Source of the DNA: Flemingiibacterium sp045636145
GTDB lineage: Bacteria > Bacillota > Clostridia > Oscillospirales > CAG-272
NCBI GenBank assembly: GCA_045636145.1
Contig: JAZTWV010000047.1
Coordinates: 88,356-152,355 of the forward strand
Length of the DNA: 64,000 nt
Direction: 5' to 3'
Shown here: piece by piece, positions 8,035-15,979 of the stretch
Layout: each line of letters starts with the position of its first letter
Position numbering within the stretch: position 1 is the stretch's first letter
Made by a program: the position numbers and the translations under genes
The notes under the pieces: generated by a model
Told to the model about the DNA's origin: nothing
Database searches by the model: none
Seen by the model: only the letters and a program-made list of their open reading frames with translations

Positions 8035-9390
8035 ATGGCACTTAAGAATTCTTATCTCGCAAGTGTTTACGAGAATGTGTGCAAGAGAAACCCCGGCGAG
8101 ACCGAGTTTCATCAGACTGTAGAAGAGGTTCTTGAATCTCTTGAGCCTGTTGCTGAAAAGCGCCCCGATCTTATCGAGGCAGGCGTATTTGAGCGTATGG
8201 TAGAGCCTGAGCGTCAGATTCAGTTCAGAGTAAGCTGGGTTGACGACAACGGCAAGGTTCAGGTAAACCGCGGATACCGTGTACAGTTCAACTCTGCTAT
8301 CGGTCCTTACAAGGGCGGCCTTCGCTTCCATCCCACAGTTAACGCTTCCATCATGAAGTTCCTCGGTTTCGAGCAGACCTTCAAGAACTCTCTTACCGGT
8401 CTTCCCATGGGCGGCGGTAAGGGCGGCTCCGACTTCGATCCTACCGGCAAGTCCGACGGAGAGGTTATGCGCTTCTGCCAGAGCTTTATGACCGAGCTTG
8501 CTAAGCACATCGGTGCTGATACCGACGTTCCCGCAGGTGATATCGGTGTTGGTGCACGTGAGGTTGGCTATCTCTTCGGTCAGTACAAGAGACTTCGCAA
8601 CGAGTTTACCGGCGTTCTTACCGGTAAGGGCTTCTCCTACGGCGGATCTCACATCCGTCCTGAGGCTACAGGCTTCGGTGCTGTATATTACACCCAGAAC
8701 ATGCTCGCTTCCTTCGGTGAGGAAGTTAAGGGCAAGACCTTCGCTGTATCCGGCTTCGGTAACGTTGCTTGGGGTACTGTTCAGAAGGTTACAGAGCTTG
8801 GCGGTAAGGTAGTTACCATTTCCGGACCCGACGGCTATATCTACGATAAGGACGGCATTAACACTCCCGAAAAGATCGAGTTCATGATCGAAATGCGTGC
8901 TTCCTGCCGTAACAAGGTTCAGGACTACGCAGATAAGTTCGGCGTTCCTTTCTTCGCAGGCAAGAAGCCTTGGGGCGAAAAGGTTGACGTTATTATGCCC
9001 TGCGCTACACAGAACGAGGTTAATCTCGATGACGCTAAGGCTATGGTTGCAAACGGTCTTAAGTACTACGTTGAGGTTTCCAATATGCCTACCACCAACG
9101 AGGCTGTTGCATACCTTAAGGCAAACGGCGTAGTAGTTGCTCCTTCCAAGGCAGTAAATGCCGGCGGTGTTGCAGTTTCCGGTCTCGAAATGAGCCAGGA
9201 CTCCATGCGTTACAGCTGGACCGCAGAGGAAGTTGATGCAAAGCTTAAGCAGATCATGAAGAACATCTACGACAGCTCTGTTAAGGCAGCTAAGGAATAC
9301 GGCATGGAAGGCGACCTTGTTGCAGGTGCTAACATTGCAGGCTTCCTTAAGGTTGCTGATGCGATGAAGGCTCAGGGTATCGCGTACTAA
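8035..9390 (+). CDS. gdhA: NADP-type glutamate dehydrogenase
   Basis: Reductive amination of 2-oxoglutarate with ammonia to glutamate in the cytoplasm, a main route of nitrogen assimilation in anaerobes. The 451-residue length and the N-terminal segment fit the hexameric, mostly NADP-specific family. The substrate site reads GPYKGGLRFHP (89-100) and LPMGGGKGG (123-131) with the catalytic Lys at 129; the dinucleotide fold starts at VSGFGNVAWG. ATG 8035 has AAAGAGG upstream; a GTG at 8005 in the same frame would put ten unlikely residues in front. Codon choice is visibly biased (CTT, GTT, CGC, AAG, TTC) compared with neighbours, as expected for a very highly expressed gene. It has its own promoter and terminator. 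Confidence 0.95.
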   Translation: MALKNSYLASVYENVCKRNPGETEFHQTVEEVLESLEPVAEKRPDLIEAGVFERMVEPERQIQFRVSWVDDNGKVQVNRGYRVQFNSAIGPYKGGLRFHPTVNASIMKFLGFEQTFKNSLTGLPMGGGKGGSDFDPTGKSDGEVMRFCQSFMTELAKHIGADTDVPAGDIGVGAREVGYLFGQYKRLRNEFTGVLTGKGFSYGGSHIRPEATGFGAVYYTQNMLASFGEEVKGKTFAVSGFGNVAWGTVQKVTELGGKVVTISGPDGYIYDKDGINTPEKIEFMIEMRASCRNKVQDYADKFGVPFFAGKKPWGEKVDVIMPCATQNEVNLDDAKAMVANGLKYYVEVSNMPTTNEAVAYLKANGVVVAPSKAVNAGGVAVSGLEMSQDSMRYSWTAEEVDAKLKQIMKNIYDSSVKAAKEYGMEGDLVAGANIAGFLKVADAMKAQGIAY

Positions 9391-9409
9391 TAATTTCATA
9401 CATAAAAGT

Positions 9410-9447
9410 AAGCAGTTCACAGGATTTTGTGAACTGCTTGTTTTTTT
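9410..9447 (+). terminator. Terminator of gdhA
   Basis: AAGCAGTTCACA (9410-9421) pairs with TGTGAACTGCTT (9428-9439), followed by G and seven T (9441-9447). The T-run touches the stop codon of the convergent phosphatase gene at 9446. Confidence 0.93.
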
Positions 9448-10090
9448 ATAGCTTTTCAGGGAGCTTTGTTACAAGCTCACCCATAAATGAGGCATCTCCG
9501 ATTATATTCGGGATGATTTTGTGTGACTTTACATCGTAGTCAACGATGGAGACAGAGGCATTGGGGACCCAAGTGAGGGTGTTTATGGCTGAGAGCGGCA
9601 GTCCGCGCCATTCGCACTCAAGAGCGCGTATGGGTGTGGCGTGAGTTGCTATGAGCAGCGTCTTTCCGTCATTTTCGGCGGCAAGCTTCCATACCGTATC
9701 TGACACCCTCGCGGCAAGCTCAGCCACACTCTCTCCGCCGTCGGGGCGTGAGGCGGCAAGATCAGTGAGCCAGACACCGAAGCTTTCGGAGAATTTGCTG
9801 GCAAGCGTTTCAAAAGGGCAGTCTTCCCATTCTCCGGCATATATTTCCCGAAGTCCTGCGCACGGAATCGGTACAAGACCGTGAGGGGCGGATATTATTC
9901 TGCCGGTTTCATAGGCTCTTACAAGATCGCTTGCATAGGCGGCATCAATGTGCGTATCTTTAAGATATTTGGCAGTCAATTTTGCCTGTTCCACGCCGCG
10001 GTCAGTCAAAACACCGTCTGTGTGACCGTAGAATCGCTTCCACAAATTGCCCGTGCTTTCTCCGTGCCTGACAAATATCATTCGCGTCAT
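9446..10090 (-). CDS. Histidine phosphatase family protein
   Basis: Member of the phosphoglycerate mutase-like histidine phosphatase superfamily, 214 residues. The catalytic RHGES is at residues 8-12 in FVRHGESTGNLWKRFYGH; the second catalytic histidine is in LIATHATPIRAL and the acid residue in LREIYAGEWEDC. The short length and the GxLTDRGVEQA block match the CobC/PhoE-type group, which act on phosphorylated small molecules; no cobalamin gene is nearby, so the substrate cannot be assigned. GGGGG lies ten bases before the ATG. It is a single gene with its own promoter at 10124-10152. Confidence 0.88.
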   Translation of the reverse strand: MTRMIFVRHGESTGNLWKRFYGHTDGVLTDRGVEQAKLTAKYLKDTHIDAAYASDLVRAYETGRIISAPHGLVPIPCAGLREIYAGEWEDCPFETLASKFSESFGVWLTDLAASRPDGGESVAELAARVSDTVWKLAAENDGKTLLIATHATPIRALECEWRGLPLSAINTLTWVPNASVSIVDYDVKSHKIIPNIIGDASFMGELVTKLPEKL

Positions 10091-10123
10091 TTGTCATCAT
10101 CCCCCTTGCATTTGTTCAATAGT

Positions 10124-10152
10124 ATTTTAGCATACTTGTCAGGTTAAGTCAA
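10124..10152 (-). promoter_or_regulatory. Promoter of the histidine phosphatase gene
   Basis: On the minus strand TTGACT (10147-10152), 17-base spacer, TAAAAT (10124-10129), about 34 bases before the start codon. Confidence 0.6.
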
Positions 10153-10249
10153 GGGCAGCGCAGGATAATTTTATCTGCGCTTGTTTTTCATATACCGATA
10201 TTTTTCGCCCGAATGTACGCAAATTTTTTCATTTTATCCGGAAAATATG

Positions 10250-10278
10250 GTGACAAACGGAAAAATATCTGATATAAT
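10250..10278 (+). promoter_or_regulatory. Promoter of the HerA-like ATPase gene
   Basis: GTGACA (10250-10255), 17-base spacer, TATAAT (10273-10278). Confidence 0.65.
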
Positions 10279-10319
10279 AAAGCTATAAGTGTAAAAACAC
10301 GTTTTAAAGGAGTATGACA

Positions 10320-11822
10320 ATGTATCAGAAGAATATTCATAAAATCTGGCTTGCTACGGGCAGCGAAAAGGTATACCTTGAACCGTCCATGGCGAACCGT
10401 CACGGTCTTATTGCCGGTGCGACGGGTACAGGTAAGACAGTGACCTTGAAGGTGCTGGCGGAATCGTTCAGTGATATGGGAGTTCCCGTATTTGTAGCCG
10501 ATATCAAGGGCGACCTTTCGGGAATGTGTGCGCCCGGTGCTGAAAACAAGCATATACGCCGCAGTATTGATACCATGGGTATTACCGACTTTAATTATAC
10601 TTCGTATCCTGTGCAGTTTTGGGATGTATACGGAAAGCAGGGACTCCCTGTGCGTACTACAATATCGGAAATGGGACCGGAGCTGCTTGCAAGACTTCTG
10701 GGACTTAACGATACTCAAAGCGGTGTGCTTCGCATAGTGTTCCGTGTTGCCGATGACAAGGGTCTTATGCTTATTGACCTTAAAGACCTCAGAGCAATGG
10801 TACAGTATGTGGGCGACAATGCAAAGGAATACAAGCTGACCTACGGCAACATTTCACCGCAGTCTGTAGGAGCAATACAGCGTGCGCTTCTTACGCTTGA
10901 GGATGAGGGCGGAGAAATATTTTTCGGTGAGCCGTCCCTTGAGCTTGCCGATTGGGTAGACCTTGCGGAGGACGGCCGCGGAATGATGAATATTCTTGAG
11001 TGCTCCGAGCTGTTCCAGCATCCTCTGCTTTACGGCACATTCCTTTTGTGGATGCTTTCCGAAATATACGAGATGCTCCCCGAAGCCGGTGATCTTGAAA
11101 AGCCGAAGCTTGCATTTTTCTTTGATGAAGCACATCTTCTCTTTGACGATGCTCCAAAGGCACTTGTAGAAAAGGTGGAGCAGGTTACAAGACTTATACG
11201 CTCCAAGGGCGTCAGTGTGTGGTATATAACTCAGAATCCTACGGATATTCCCGACAGCGTTCTCGGTCAGATAGGCAACCGCGTACAGCACGCTCTTCGC
11301 GCATACACGCCAAACGATCAAAAGGCACTTAATGCCGCGGCGAAATCATTCAGAACCAATCCGAACTTCAATACCGCCGAAGCTATACAGGCACTTGGAG
11401 TGGGCGAAGCACTTGTGTCTGTGCTTGACTCTGACGGTGTGCCGTCTGTTGTTGAGAGGGCGAATATTCTTCCGCCGAAAAGCAGTATGAAAGCAGTTGA
11501 CGGAATACTTCTGCAAAGCGTGGTGCTTGCAAGCTCGCTTAAAGACAAATATGCTGCCGAGGAGGACCGCGAATCCGCATTCGAACAGTTAAACGAGGAG
11601 CGTGAGGAAGCGGCTAAAGCAGAGGCTGAGGCTAAGGCAAAGGAAGAAAAAGAAAAGGAAAAAGAAAAAGCCGAAAAGGCAAAAGCCGCCAAGAAAAAGA
11701 CAAGCAGCGGCAGAAAAAAGACCACGGCGTTTGAACGGGCGGTAAACAGTACAGCCAATACTATAGGGCGAGAAGTAGGCAAAAAGATAGTTCGCGGAAT
11801 TTTCGATACTTTTTTCAAATAA
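10320..11822 (+). CDS. HerA-like ATPase of the DUF853 family
   Basis: P-loop ATPase of the HerA/FtsK branch, similar to the YjgR-type DUF853 proteins whose cellular role is unknown. Walker A GATGTGKT is at 33-40 and Walker B FFFDEAH has Asp269-Glu270; the N-terminal segment IWLATGSEKVYLEPSMANRH is typical. Residues 420-460 are an unbroken run of Lys, Glu and Ala, probably a solvent-exposed coiled coil, followed by a basic tail. The second of two close ATGs (10320) is chosen because AAAGGAG is seven bases upstream of it and only one base from ATG 10314. It is monocistronic. No nuclease or NurA partner is adjacent, so a role in DNA repair or defence is not supported here. Confidence 0.87.
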   Translation: MYQKNIHKIWLATGSEKVYLEPSMANRHGLIAGATGTGKTVTLKVLAESFSDMGVPVFVADIKGDLSGMCAPGAENKHIRRSIDTMGITDFNYTSYPVQFWDVYGKQGLPVRTTISEMGPELLARLLGLNDTQSGVLRIVFRVADDKGLMLIDLKDLRAMVQYVGDNAKEYKLTYGNISPQSVGAIQRALLTLEDEGGEIFFGEPSLELADWVDLAEDGRGMMNILECSELFQHPLLYGTFLLWMLSEIYEMLPEAGDLEKPKLAFFFDEAHLLFDDAPKALVEKVEQVTRLIRSKGVSVWYITQNPTDIPDSVLGQIGNRVQHALRAYTPNDQKALNAAAKSFRTNPNFNTAEAIQALGVGEALVSVLDSDGVPSVVERANILPPKSSMKAVDGILLQSVVLASSLKDKYAAEEDRESAFEQLNEEREEAAKAEAEAKAKEEKEKEKEKAEKAKAAKKKTSSGRKKTTAFERAVNSTANTIGREVGKKIVRGIFDTFFK

Positions 11823-11874
11823 GCGGAATTTTCTTTATGCAAAGTGCGGATAAAAATTTTGATGTAGAAAAAAG

Positions 11875-11900
11875 TCTGCAATTTTTGGTGAAATTGCAGA
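11875..11900. repeat. Inverted repeat between ATPase gene and uraA
   Basis: TCTGCAATTT (11875-11884) and AAATTGCAGA (11891-11900) are perfect inverted copies with a 6-base loop. A short A-run follows on the plus strand and CTTTTTTC follows on the minus strand, so it is terminator-shaped only for minus-strand transcription, where no gene needs it. It may still end or stabilise the ATPase mRNA. Confidence 0.5.
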
Positions 11901-11936
11901 AAAAATCTCATAGTTTCGCCGATTATTAAGAAACTG

Positions 11937-11965
11937 TTGACAAATTCTGTCGAATATGATATATT
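11937..11965 (+). promoter_or_regulatory. Promoter of uraA-upp
   Basis: TTGACA (11937-11942), 17-base spacer, TATATT (11960-11965). The short leader (about 50 bases) has no room for a PyrR-type attenuator. Confidence 0.75.
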
Positions 11966-12021
11966 ATATGTGGCAAAAAATATTTCCGACTCTAAAATAA
12001 AAAAACGGAGGTACATTCAAA

Positions 12022-13395
12022 ATGAAACTCGTCTATGGAGTCAAGGACAAACCTAAATTCGGTCAGCTGATCGTTTTTGCGATTCAGCAGCTTCTCGCAA
12101 TTATGGCGGCGACTATTGCTGTTCCCGCTATTGTCGGAAACGGTATGACTGCTTCCGCCGCACTTTTCGGTGCCGGTGCAGGTACGATCATTTATCAGCT
12201 GTTTACCAAATTCCGCAGTCCCGTATTTCTCGGCTCATCCTTTGCTTTCATCGGTTCGATGTCAGCTGCATTTGCCGGCGCGGCGTCCATGTCCCTTGGA
12301 TATCTCGGACTTCTCATCGGTGCACTTTTGGCAGCTCTTGTATATGTAGTCATTGCGCTTGTGGTTAAGATTGCAGGTGTTAATTGGATCAATAAGCTTA
12401 TGCCGCCTGTTGTTATCGGTCCTACGGTTGCACTTATCGGTCTGTCTCTTGCAGGCGCGGCTGTTAAGGATGTATTCTCCTACGGTCCTCAGGACGGCAA
12501 CGGCGCATTTATCATGAGCACCAATATCTGGGCATCGTTTGTATGTGCGCTTGTTACACTGATAGTTGTTATCCTTTGCTCTGTTTACGGTAAGAAGATG
12601 ACAAAGCTTATTCCGTTCATTATCGGTATTCTCGCCGGATATGCGGCAGGTCTCGTATTCACACTTATCGGAGTGGCTACTGACAATGCAGCACTTCAGG
12701 TTATTGATTTTGCTCCATTTAAGGCACTTGTTGCAGATGGTGTAACTCTTAAGACCTTCCTTGCTGTTCCCGAATTTACATTCCTTGAGGCCATTAAGGG
12801 TGCTGATACCTTTGAGTGGTCTTATGTTGCAACTGTTGCGGTTGCGTATGTTCCTGTTGCTTTCGTTGTGTTTGCAGAGCATATTGCAGACCACAAGAAC
12901 CTTTCTTCCATCATTGAGCAGGATCTTCTTGAAGAACCCGGTCTCCACCGCACACTTCTCGGTGACGGTATCGGTTCTTTTGTAGGAGCAATTTTCGGCG
13001 GATGCCCCAACACCACATACGGTGAGTCTGTAGGCTGTGTGGCTATTACCAGAAATGCTTCTGTTGTTACCATCACCACCACTGCGATCATGAGCATACT
13101 TATCGCATTTGTCTCTCCTTTTGTTGCATTCCTTGATTCTATTCCGGGATGCGTAATGGGTGGCGTATGCATTACCCTTTACGGATTTATCGCAGTATCC
13201 GGTCTTAAGATGATCCAGAAAGTAAATCTTGAAAATAACGCAAATCTTTTCACCGTTTCGGTTATACTTATTTGCGGTATCGGCGGTATGACCATGGCTA
13301 TCGGTAAGGTAACTATTACCGCAATTGCCTGCGCTCTTATCCTCGGTATTATCGTGAACCGTATTGTTTCCAAAGCAAAGGACAGTGAGGAATAA
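12022..13395 (+). CDS. uraA: Uracil permease, NCS2 family
   Basis: Integral membrane nucleobase:cation symporter with about 14 transmembrane segments, 457 residues. The NCS2 features are FAIQQLLAIMAATIAVPAIV near the N-terminus, PPVVIGPTVALIGLSL, VFAEHIADHKNLS (the conserved Glu of segment 8) and GGCPNTTYGESVGCVAITR. The direct overlap with upp (stop and start share a base in TAATG) makes uracil the most likely substrate. CGGAGGTACATTCAAA precedes the ATG. Confidence 0.92.
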   Translation: MKLVYGVKDKPKFGQLIVFAIQQLLAIMAATIAVPAIVGNGMTASAALFGAGAGTIIYQLFTKFRSPVFLGSSFAFIGSMSAAFAGAASMSLGYLGLLIGALLAALVYVVIALVVKIAGVNWINKLMPPVVIGPTVALIGLSLAGAAVKDVFSYGPQDGNGAFIMSTNIWASFVCALVTLIVVILCSVYGKKMTKLIPFIIGILAGYAAGLVFTLIGVATDNAALQVIDFAPFKALVADGVTLKTFLAVPEFTFLEAIKGADTFEWSYVATVAVAYVPVAFVVFAEHIADHKNLSSIIEQDLLEEPGLHRTLLGDGIGSFVGAIFGGCPNTTYGESVGCVAITRNASVVTITTTAIMSILIAFVSPFVAFLDSIPGCVMGGVCITLYGFIAVSGLKMIQKVNLENNANLFTVSVILICGIGGMTMAIGKVTITAIACALILGIIVNRIVSKAKDSEE

Positions 13396-14024
13396 TGAAA
13401 AACGTAACAATTTTCGATCATCCGCTGATACAGCATAAAACTACTATCATGCGTATGAAATCTACATCCAACAAGGAATTCCGCGAGAATGTTGAAGAGA
13501 TCACCATGCTCATGTGCTACGAAGCACTTCGCGATCTTCCGCTTTGTGATGTGGAGATCGAAACTCCCATTAAAAAGACCACTCAGAAGATGATAAAGGG
13601 CAAGAAGCTTGCTGTTGTGCCGATCCTGCGTGCAGGACTCGGTATGGTTAACGGTCTTCTTAATCTTGTCCCCTCTGCTAAAGTAGGTCATATCGGTATG
13701 TACCGCGACGAGGAGACCTTGCAGCCTCATCCCTATTACTGCAAGCTTCCTGCGGATATTGAGGAAAGACTCATCGTAGTCGTCGACCCCATGCTTGCAA
13801 CCGGCGGCTCTGCGTGCGACGCTATTGCGCAGATCAAGGAGAAGGGCGGACGGCATATCAAATTCCTTTGCCTTATTGCGGCTCCTGAGGGTATTGAGGC
13901 TCTCTCGAAGGCTCATCCCGATGTTGAAATCTACTGTGCAAACGTTGACGAGTGCCTTAATGAGAACGGATATATCGTACCCGGCCTTGGAGATGCGGGC
14001 GACCGTATTTTCGGAACAAAATAA
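13395..14024 (+). CDS. upp: Uracil phosphoribosyltransferase
   Basis: Salvage enzyme joining uracil to PRPP to give UMP, 209 residues, the standard length. The PRPP-binding loop is VVDPMLATGGSACDA near residues 128-142, and the uracil site is near the C-terminus in GYIVPGLGDAGDRIFGT. Its ATG overlaps the uraA stop by one base, so transport and phosphoribosylation are translationally coupled. The operon ends at the hairpin at 14041-14067. Confidence 0.96.
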   Translation: MKNVTIFDHPLIQHKTTIMRMKSTSNKEFRENVEEITMLMCYEALRDLPLCDVEIETPIKKTTQKMIKGKKLAVVPILRAGLGMVNGLLNLVPSAKVGHIGMYRDEETLQPHPYYCKLPADIEERLIVVVDPMLATGGSACDAIAQIKEKGGRHIKFLCLIAAPEGIEALSKAHPDVEIYCANVDECLNENGYIVPGLGDAGDRIFGTK

Positions 14025-14040
14025 GAAATAAGTATCGGCA

Positions 14041-14070
14041 ATCGCCGGGAGCAAATCTCCCGGCGATTCT
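14041..14070 (+). terminator. Terminator of uraA-upp
   Basis: ATCGCCGGGAG (14041-14051) pairs with CTCCCGGCGAT (14057-14067) around CAAAT. The tail TCTTGTCATTT is only moderately T-rich. Confidence 0.75.
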
Positions 14071-14157
14071 TGTCATTTATAATTGTGGGTATGCTGTTTA
14101 GTTGTTTATTCTAACTAATTACATTGTTACATTATTGTAAAAAATACACTATGAATA

Positions 14158-14186
14158 TTGAAATAACACCTAATTTAGGGTATAAT
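14158..14186 (+). promoter_or_regulatory. Promoter of the ABC exporter operon
   Basis: TTGAAA (14158-14163), 17-base spacer, TATAAT (14181-14186). Confidence 0.75.
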
Positions 14187-14236
14187 GTTTAGGTTCCAAC
14201 TGATTTGTATATTTTTCCATAGAAGGGGTGTTACAT

Positions 14237-15979
14237 TTGATAAAACGTCTTGCGGCCTGTGTCAGAGAGTATAAGCTGCCGACGGTGCTTACGCTGATTT
14301 TTATTGTCTGTGAGGCAATAATCGAAACATTTATCCCATTTATTACCGTGGATCTTGTGAATAGCATAAAAGACGGTGCTATGATGGATACGATTATAAA
14401 AACGGGACTTCTGCTTGTTTTGATGGCAGGTCTCTCACTTACCTGCGGCGGCGTGGCAGGCTTTACCTGTGCCAAGGCATCGGCGGGATTTGCAAAAAAT
14501 CTGCGCCATGATATTTTTCGCCGCATCCAAACCTATTCGTTTGAGAACGTGGACAAATTCTCCGCTACATCGCTTGTTACCCGAATGACAACCGACGTAT
14601 CAAACGTACAGATGGCATATATGATGCTTATCAGAACTGCTATACGCAGTCCGCTTATGTTTATATTCTCCATTGTTATGGCGTATGTAATGGGCGGTGC
14701 GCTTGCAACCACCTTTGTGGTTGTTGTTCCGTTTCTTATATGCGGTCTCCTTTTTGTCAGCCGCAAGGCAATGCCTGCTTTCAGACGAGTCTTTCGCAAA
14801 TATGACCGTCTTAACGAGTCAATCGAAGAAAATGTGCGTGCTATGCGTGTTGTAAAGGGATTTTCCAGAGAAGAACACGAAAAGAGCAAATTTTTAACTG
14901 CCGCAGACGATATACGCCGCGACTTTACAAAAGCTGAGCGTATTGTTGCACTTAATACGCCTATCATGCAGATATGCCTGTATTTCAACATGATTTTTGT
15001 GCTTTTTGTAGGCTCAAAAATGATCATAACAAGCGGCGGAACGGAAATATATGTGGGTCAGATATCCGCAATGCTGACATACGGTATGCAGATACTTATG
15101 TCGCTTATGATGCTCTCCATGATCTACGTAATGCTCACCATGTCGTCAGAGTCCATCAAGCGTATATATGAGGTGCTTTCCGAGGAGCCGGCACTGAAAA
15201 ATCCGAAGAATGCCGTTACGCAGGTGAAGGACGGCTCGGTAGAATTTACGGATGTGCGATTCAAGTATTCCAAAAAAGCCGAGAGATTTGCACTTGACGA
15301 TATAGATTTAAAGATCGAATCGGGCATGACTGTCGGTATTCTCGGCGGTACGGGCTCAAGTAAATCCACCCTTGTTCAGCTTATTCCGCGCCTTTACGAC
15401 ACTACCGAGGGATGTGTTCGTGTGGGCGGCATTGATGTCCGCGATTACGATCTCGACACACTTCGCGGCGCAGTTGCAATGGTGCTTCAGAAGAATCTTC
15501 TGTTCTCCGGCACGATCAAAGAAAATCTTAAATGGGGCAATGCCGATGCCACTGACGAGGAGATCGCCGAGGCTTGCCGTCTTGCGCAGGCAGAGGAATT
15601 TATCCTCTCTTTCCCGGACGGCTACGATACGAAGATCGAACAGGGCGGCTCCAACGTTTCGGGCGGTCAGAAACAGCGTTTGTGTATTGCACGCGCGCTT
15701 CTTAAGAAGCCCAAAATACTCATCCTTGACGACTCCACAAGTGCCGTTGATACAAAAACGGATATGCTTATACGTGAGGGCTTCAAACGCTATATTCCCG
15801 AAACCACAAAAATTATAATTGCTCAGCGCGTGGCATCTGTAGAGGATGCAGATATGATAATTGTTATGGACAACGGTAAGATATCCGCTCTCGGACGTCA
15901 TGACGAGCTTCTCAGGACAAGCGATATCTACCGCGAGGTATATACTCAGCAGACGAAAGGAGGGGACAGCAATGAATAA
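14237..15979 (+). CDS. ABC exporter half-transporter with degenerate nucleotide site
   Basis: Type IV (MsbA-like) ABC exporter subunit: six transmembrane helices in residues 1-310 followed by the nucleotide-binding domain. A TTG start at 14237 is inferred from AGAAGGGG eight bases upstream, giving 580 residues; a GTG at 14228 overlaps the ribosome site. Walker A reads GGTGSSKST near 370-378, with Ser where Gly is usual. Walker B ends ILDDSTS, with Asp499 in place of the catalytic Glu, while the signature VSGGQ is canonical. It overlaps the next ABC gene by 8 bases. The pair forms an asymmetric heterodimer of the TM287/288 or BmrCD kind; cargo could be drugs, lipids or peptides and cannot be told from context. 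Confidence 0.9.
   Translation: MIKRLAACVREYKLPTVLTLIFIVCEAIIETFIPFITVDLVNSIKDGAMMDTIIKTGLLLVLMAGLSLTCGGVAGFTCAKASAGFAKNLRHDIFRRIQTYSFENVDKFSATSLVTRMTTDVSNVQMAYMMLIRTAIRSPLMFIFSIVMAYVMGGALATTFVVVVPFLICGLLFVSRKAMPAFRRVFRKYDRLNESIEENVRAMRVVKGFSREEHEKSKFLTAADDIRRDFTKAERIVALNTPIMQICLYFNMIFVLFVGSKMIITSGGTEIYVGQISAMLTYGMQILMSLMMLSMIYVMLTMSSESIKRIYEVLSEEPALKNPKNAVTQVKDGSVEFTDVRFKYSKKAERFALDDIDLKIESGMTVGILGGTGSSKSTLVQLIPRLYDTTEGCVRVGGIDVRDYDLDTLRGAVAMVLQKNLLFSGTIKENLKWGNADATDEEIAEACRLAQAEEFILSFPDGYDTKIEQGGSNVSGGQKQRLCIARALLKKPKILILDDSTSAVDTKTDMLIREGFKRYIPETTKIIIAQRVASVEDADMIIVMDNGKISALGRHDELLRTSDIYREVYTQQTKGGDSNE

Noticed and set aside
7996..9420. A 474-codon open frame on the minus strand opposite gdhA
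   Set aside because: It mirrors a highly conserved, strongly codon-biased gene; the bias removes stops from the opposite strand. No ribosome site, and the translation has no recognisable domain.
12262..13410. A 382-codon minus-strand frame opposite uraA
   Set aside because: Antisense of a membrane protein gene, rich in Asn, Lys, Arg and Cys, with no start signals.
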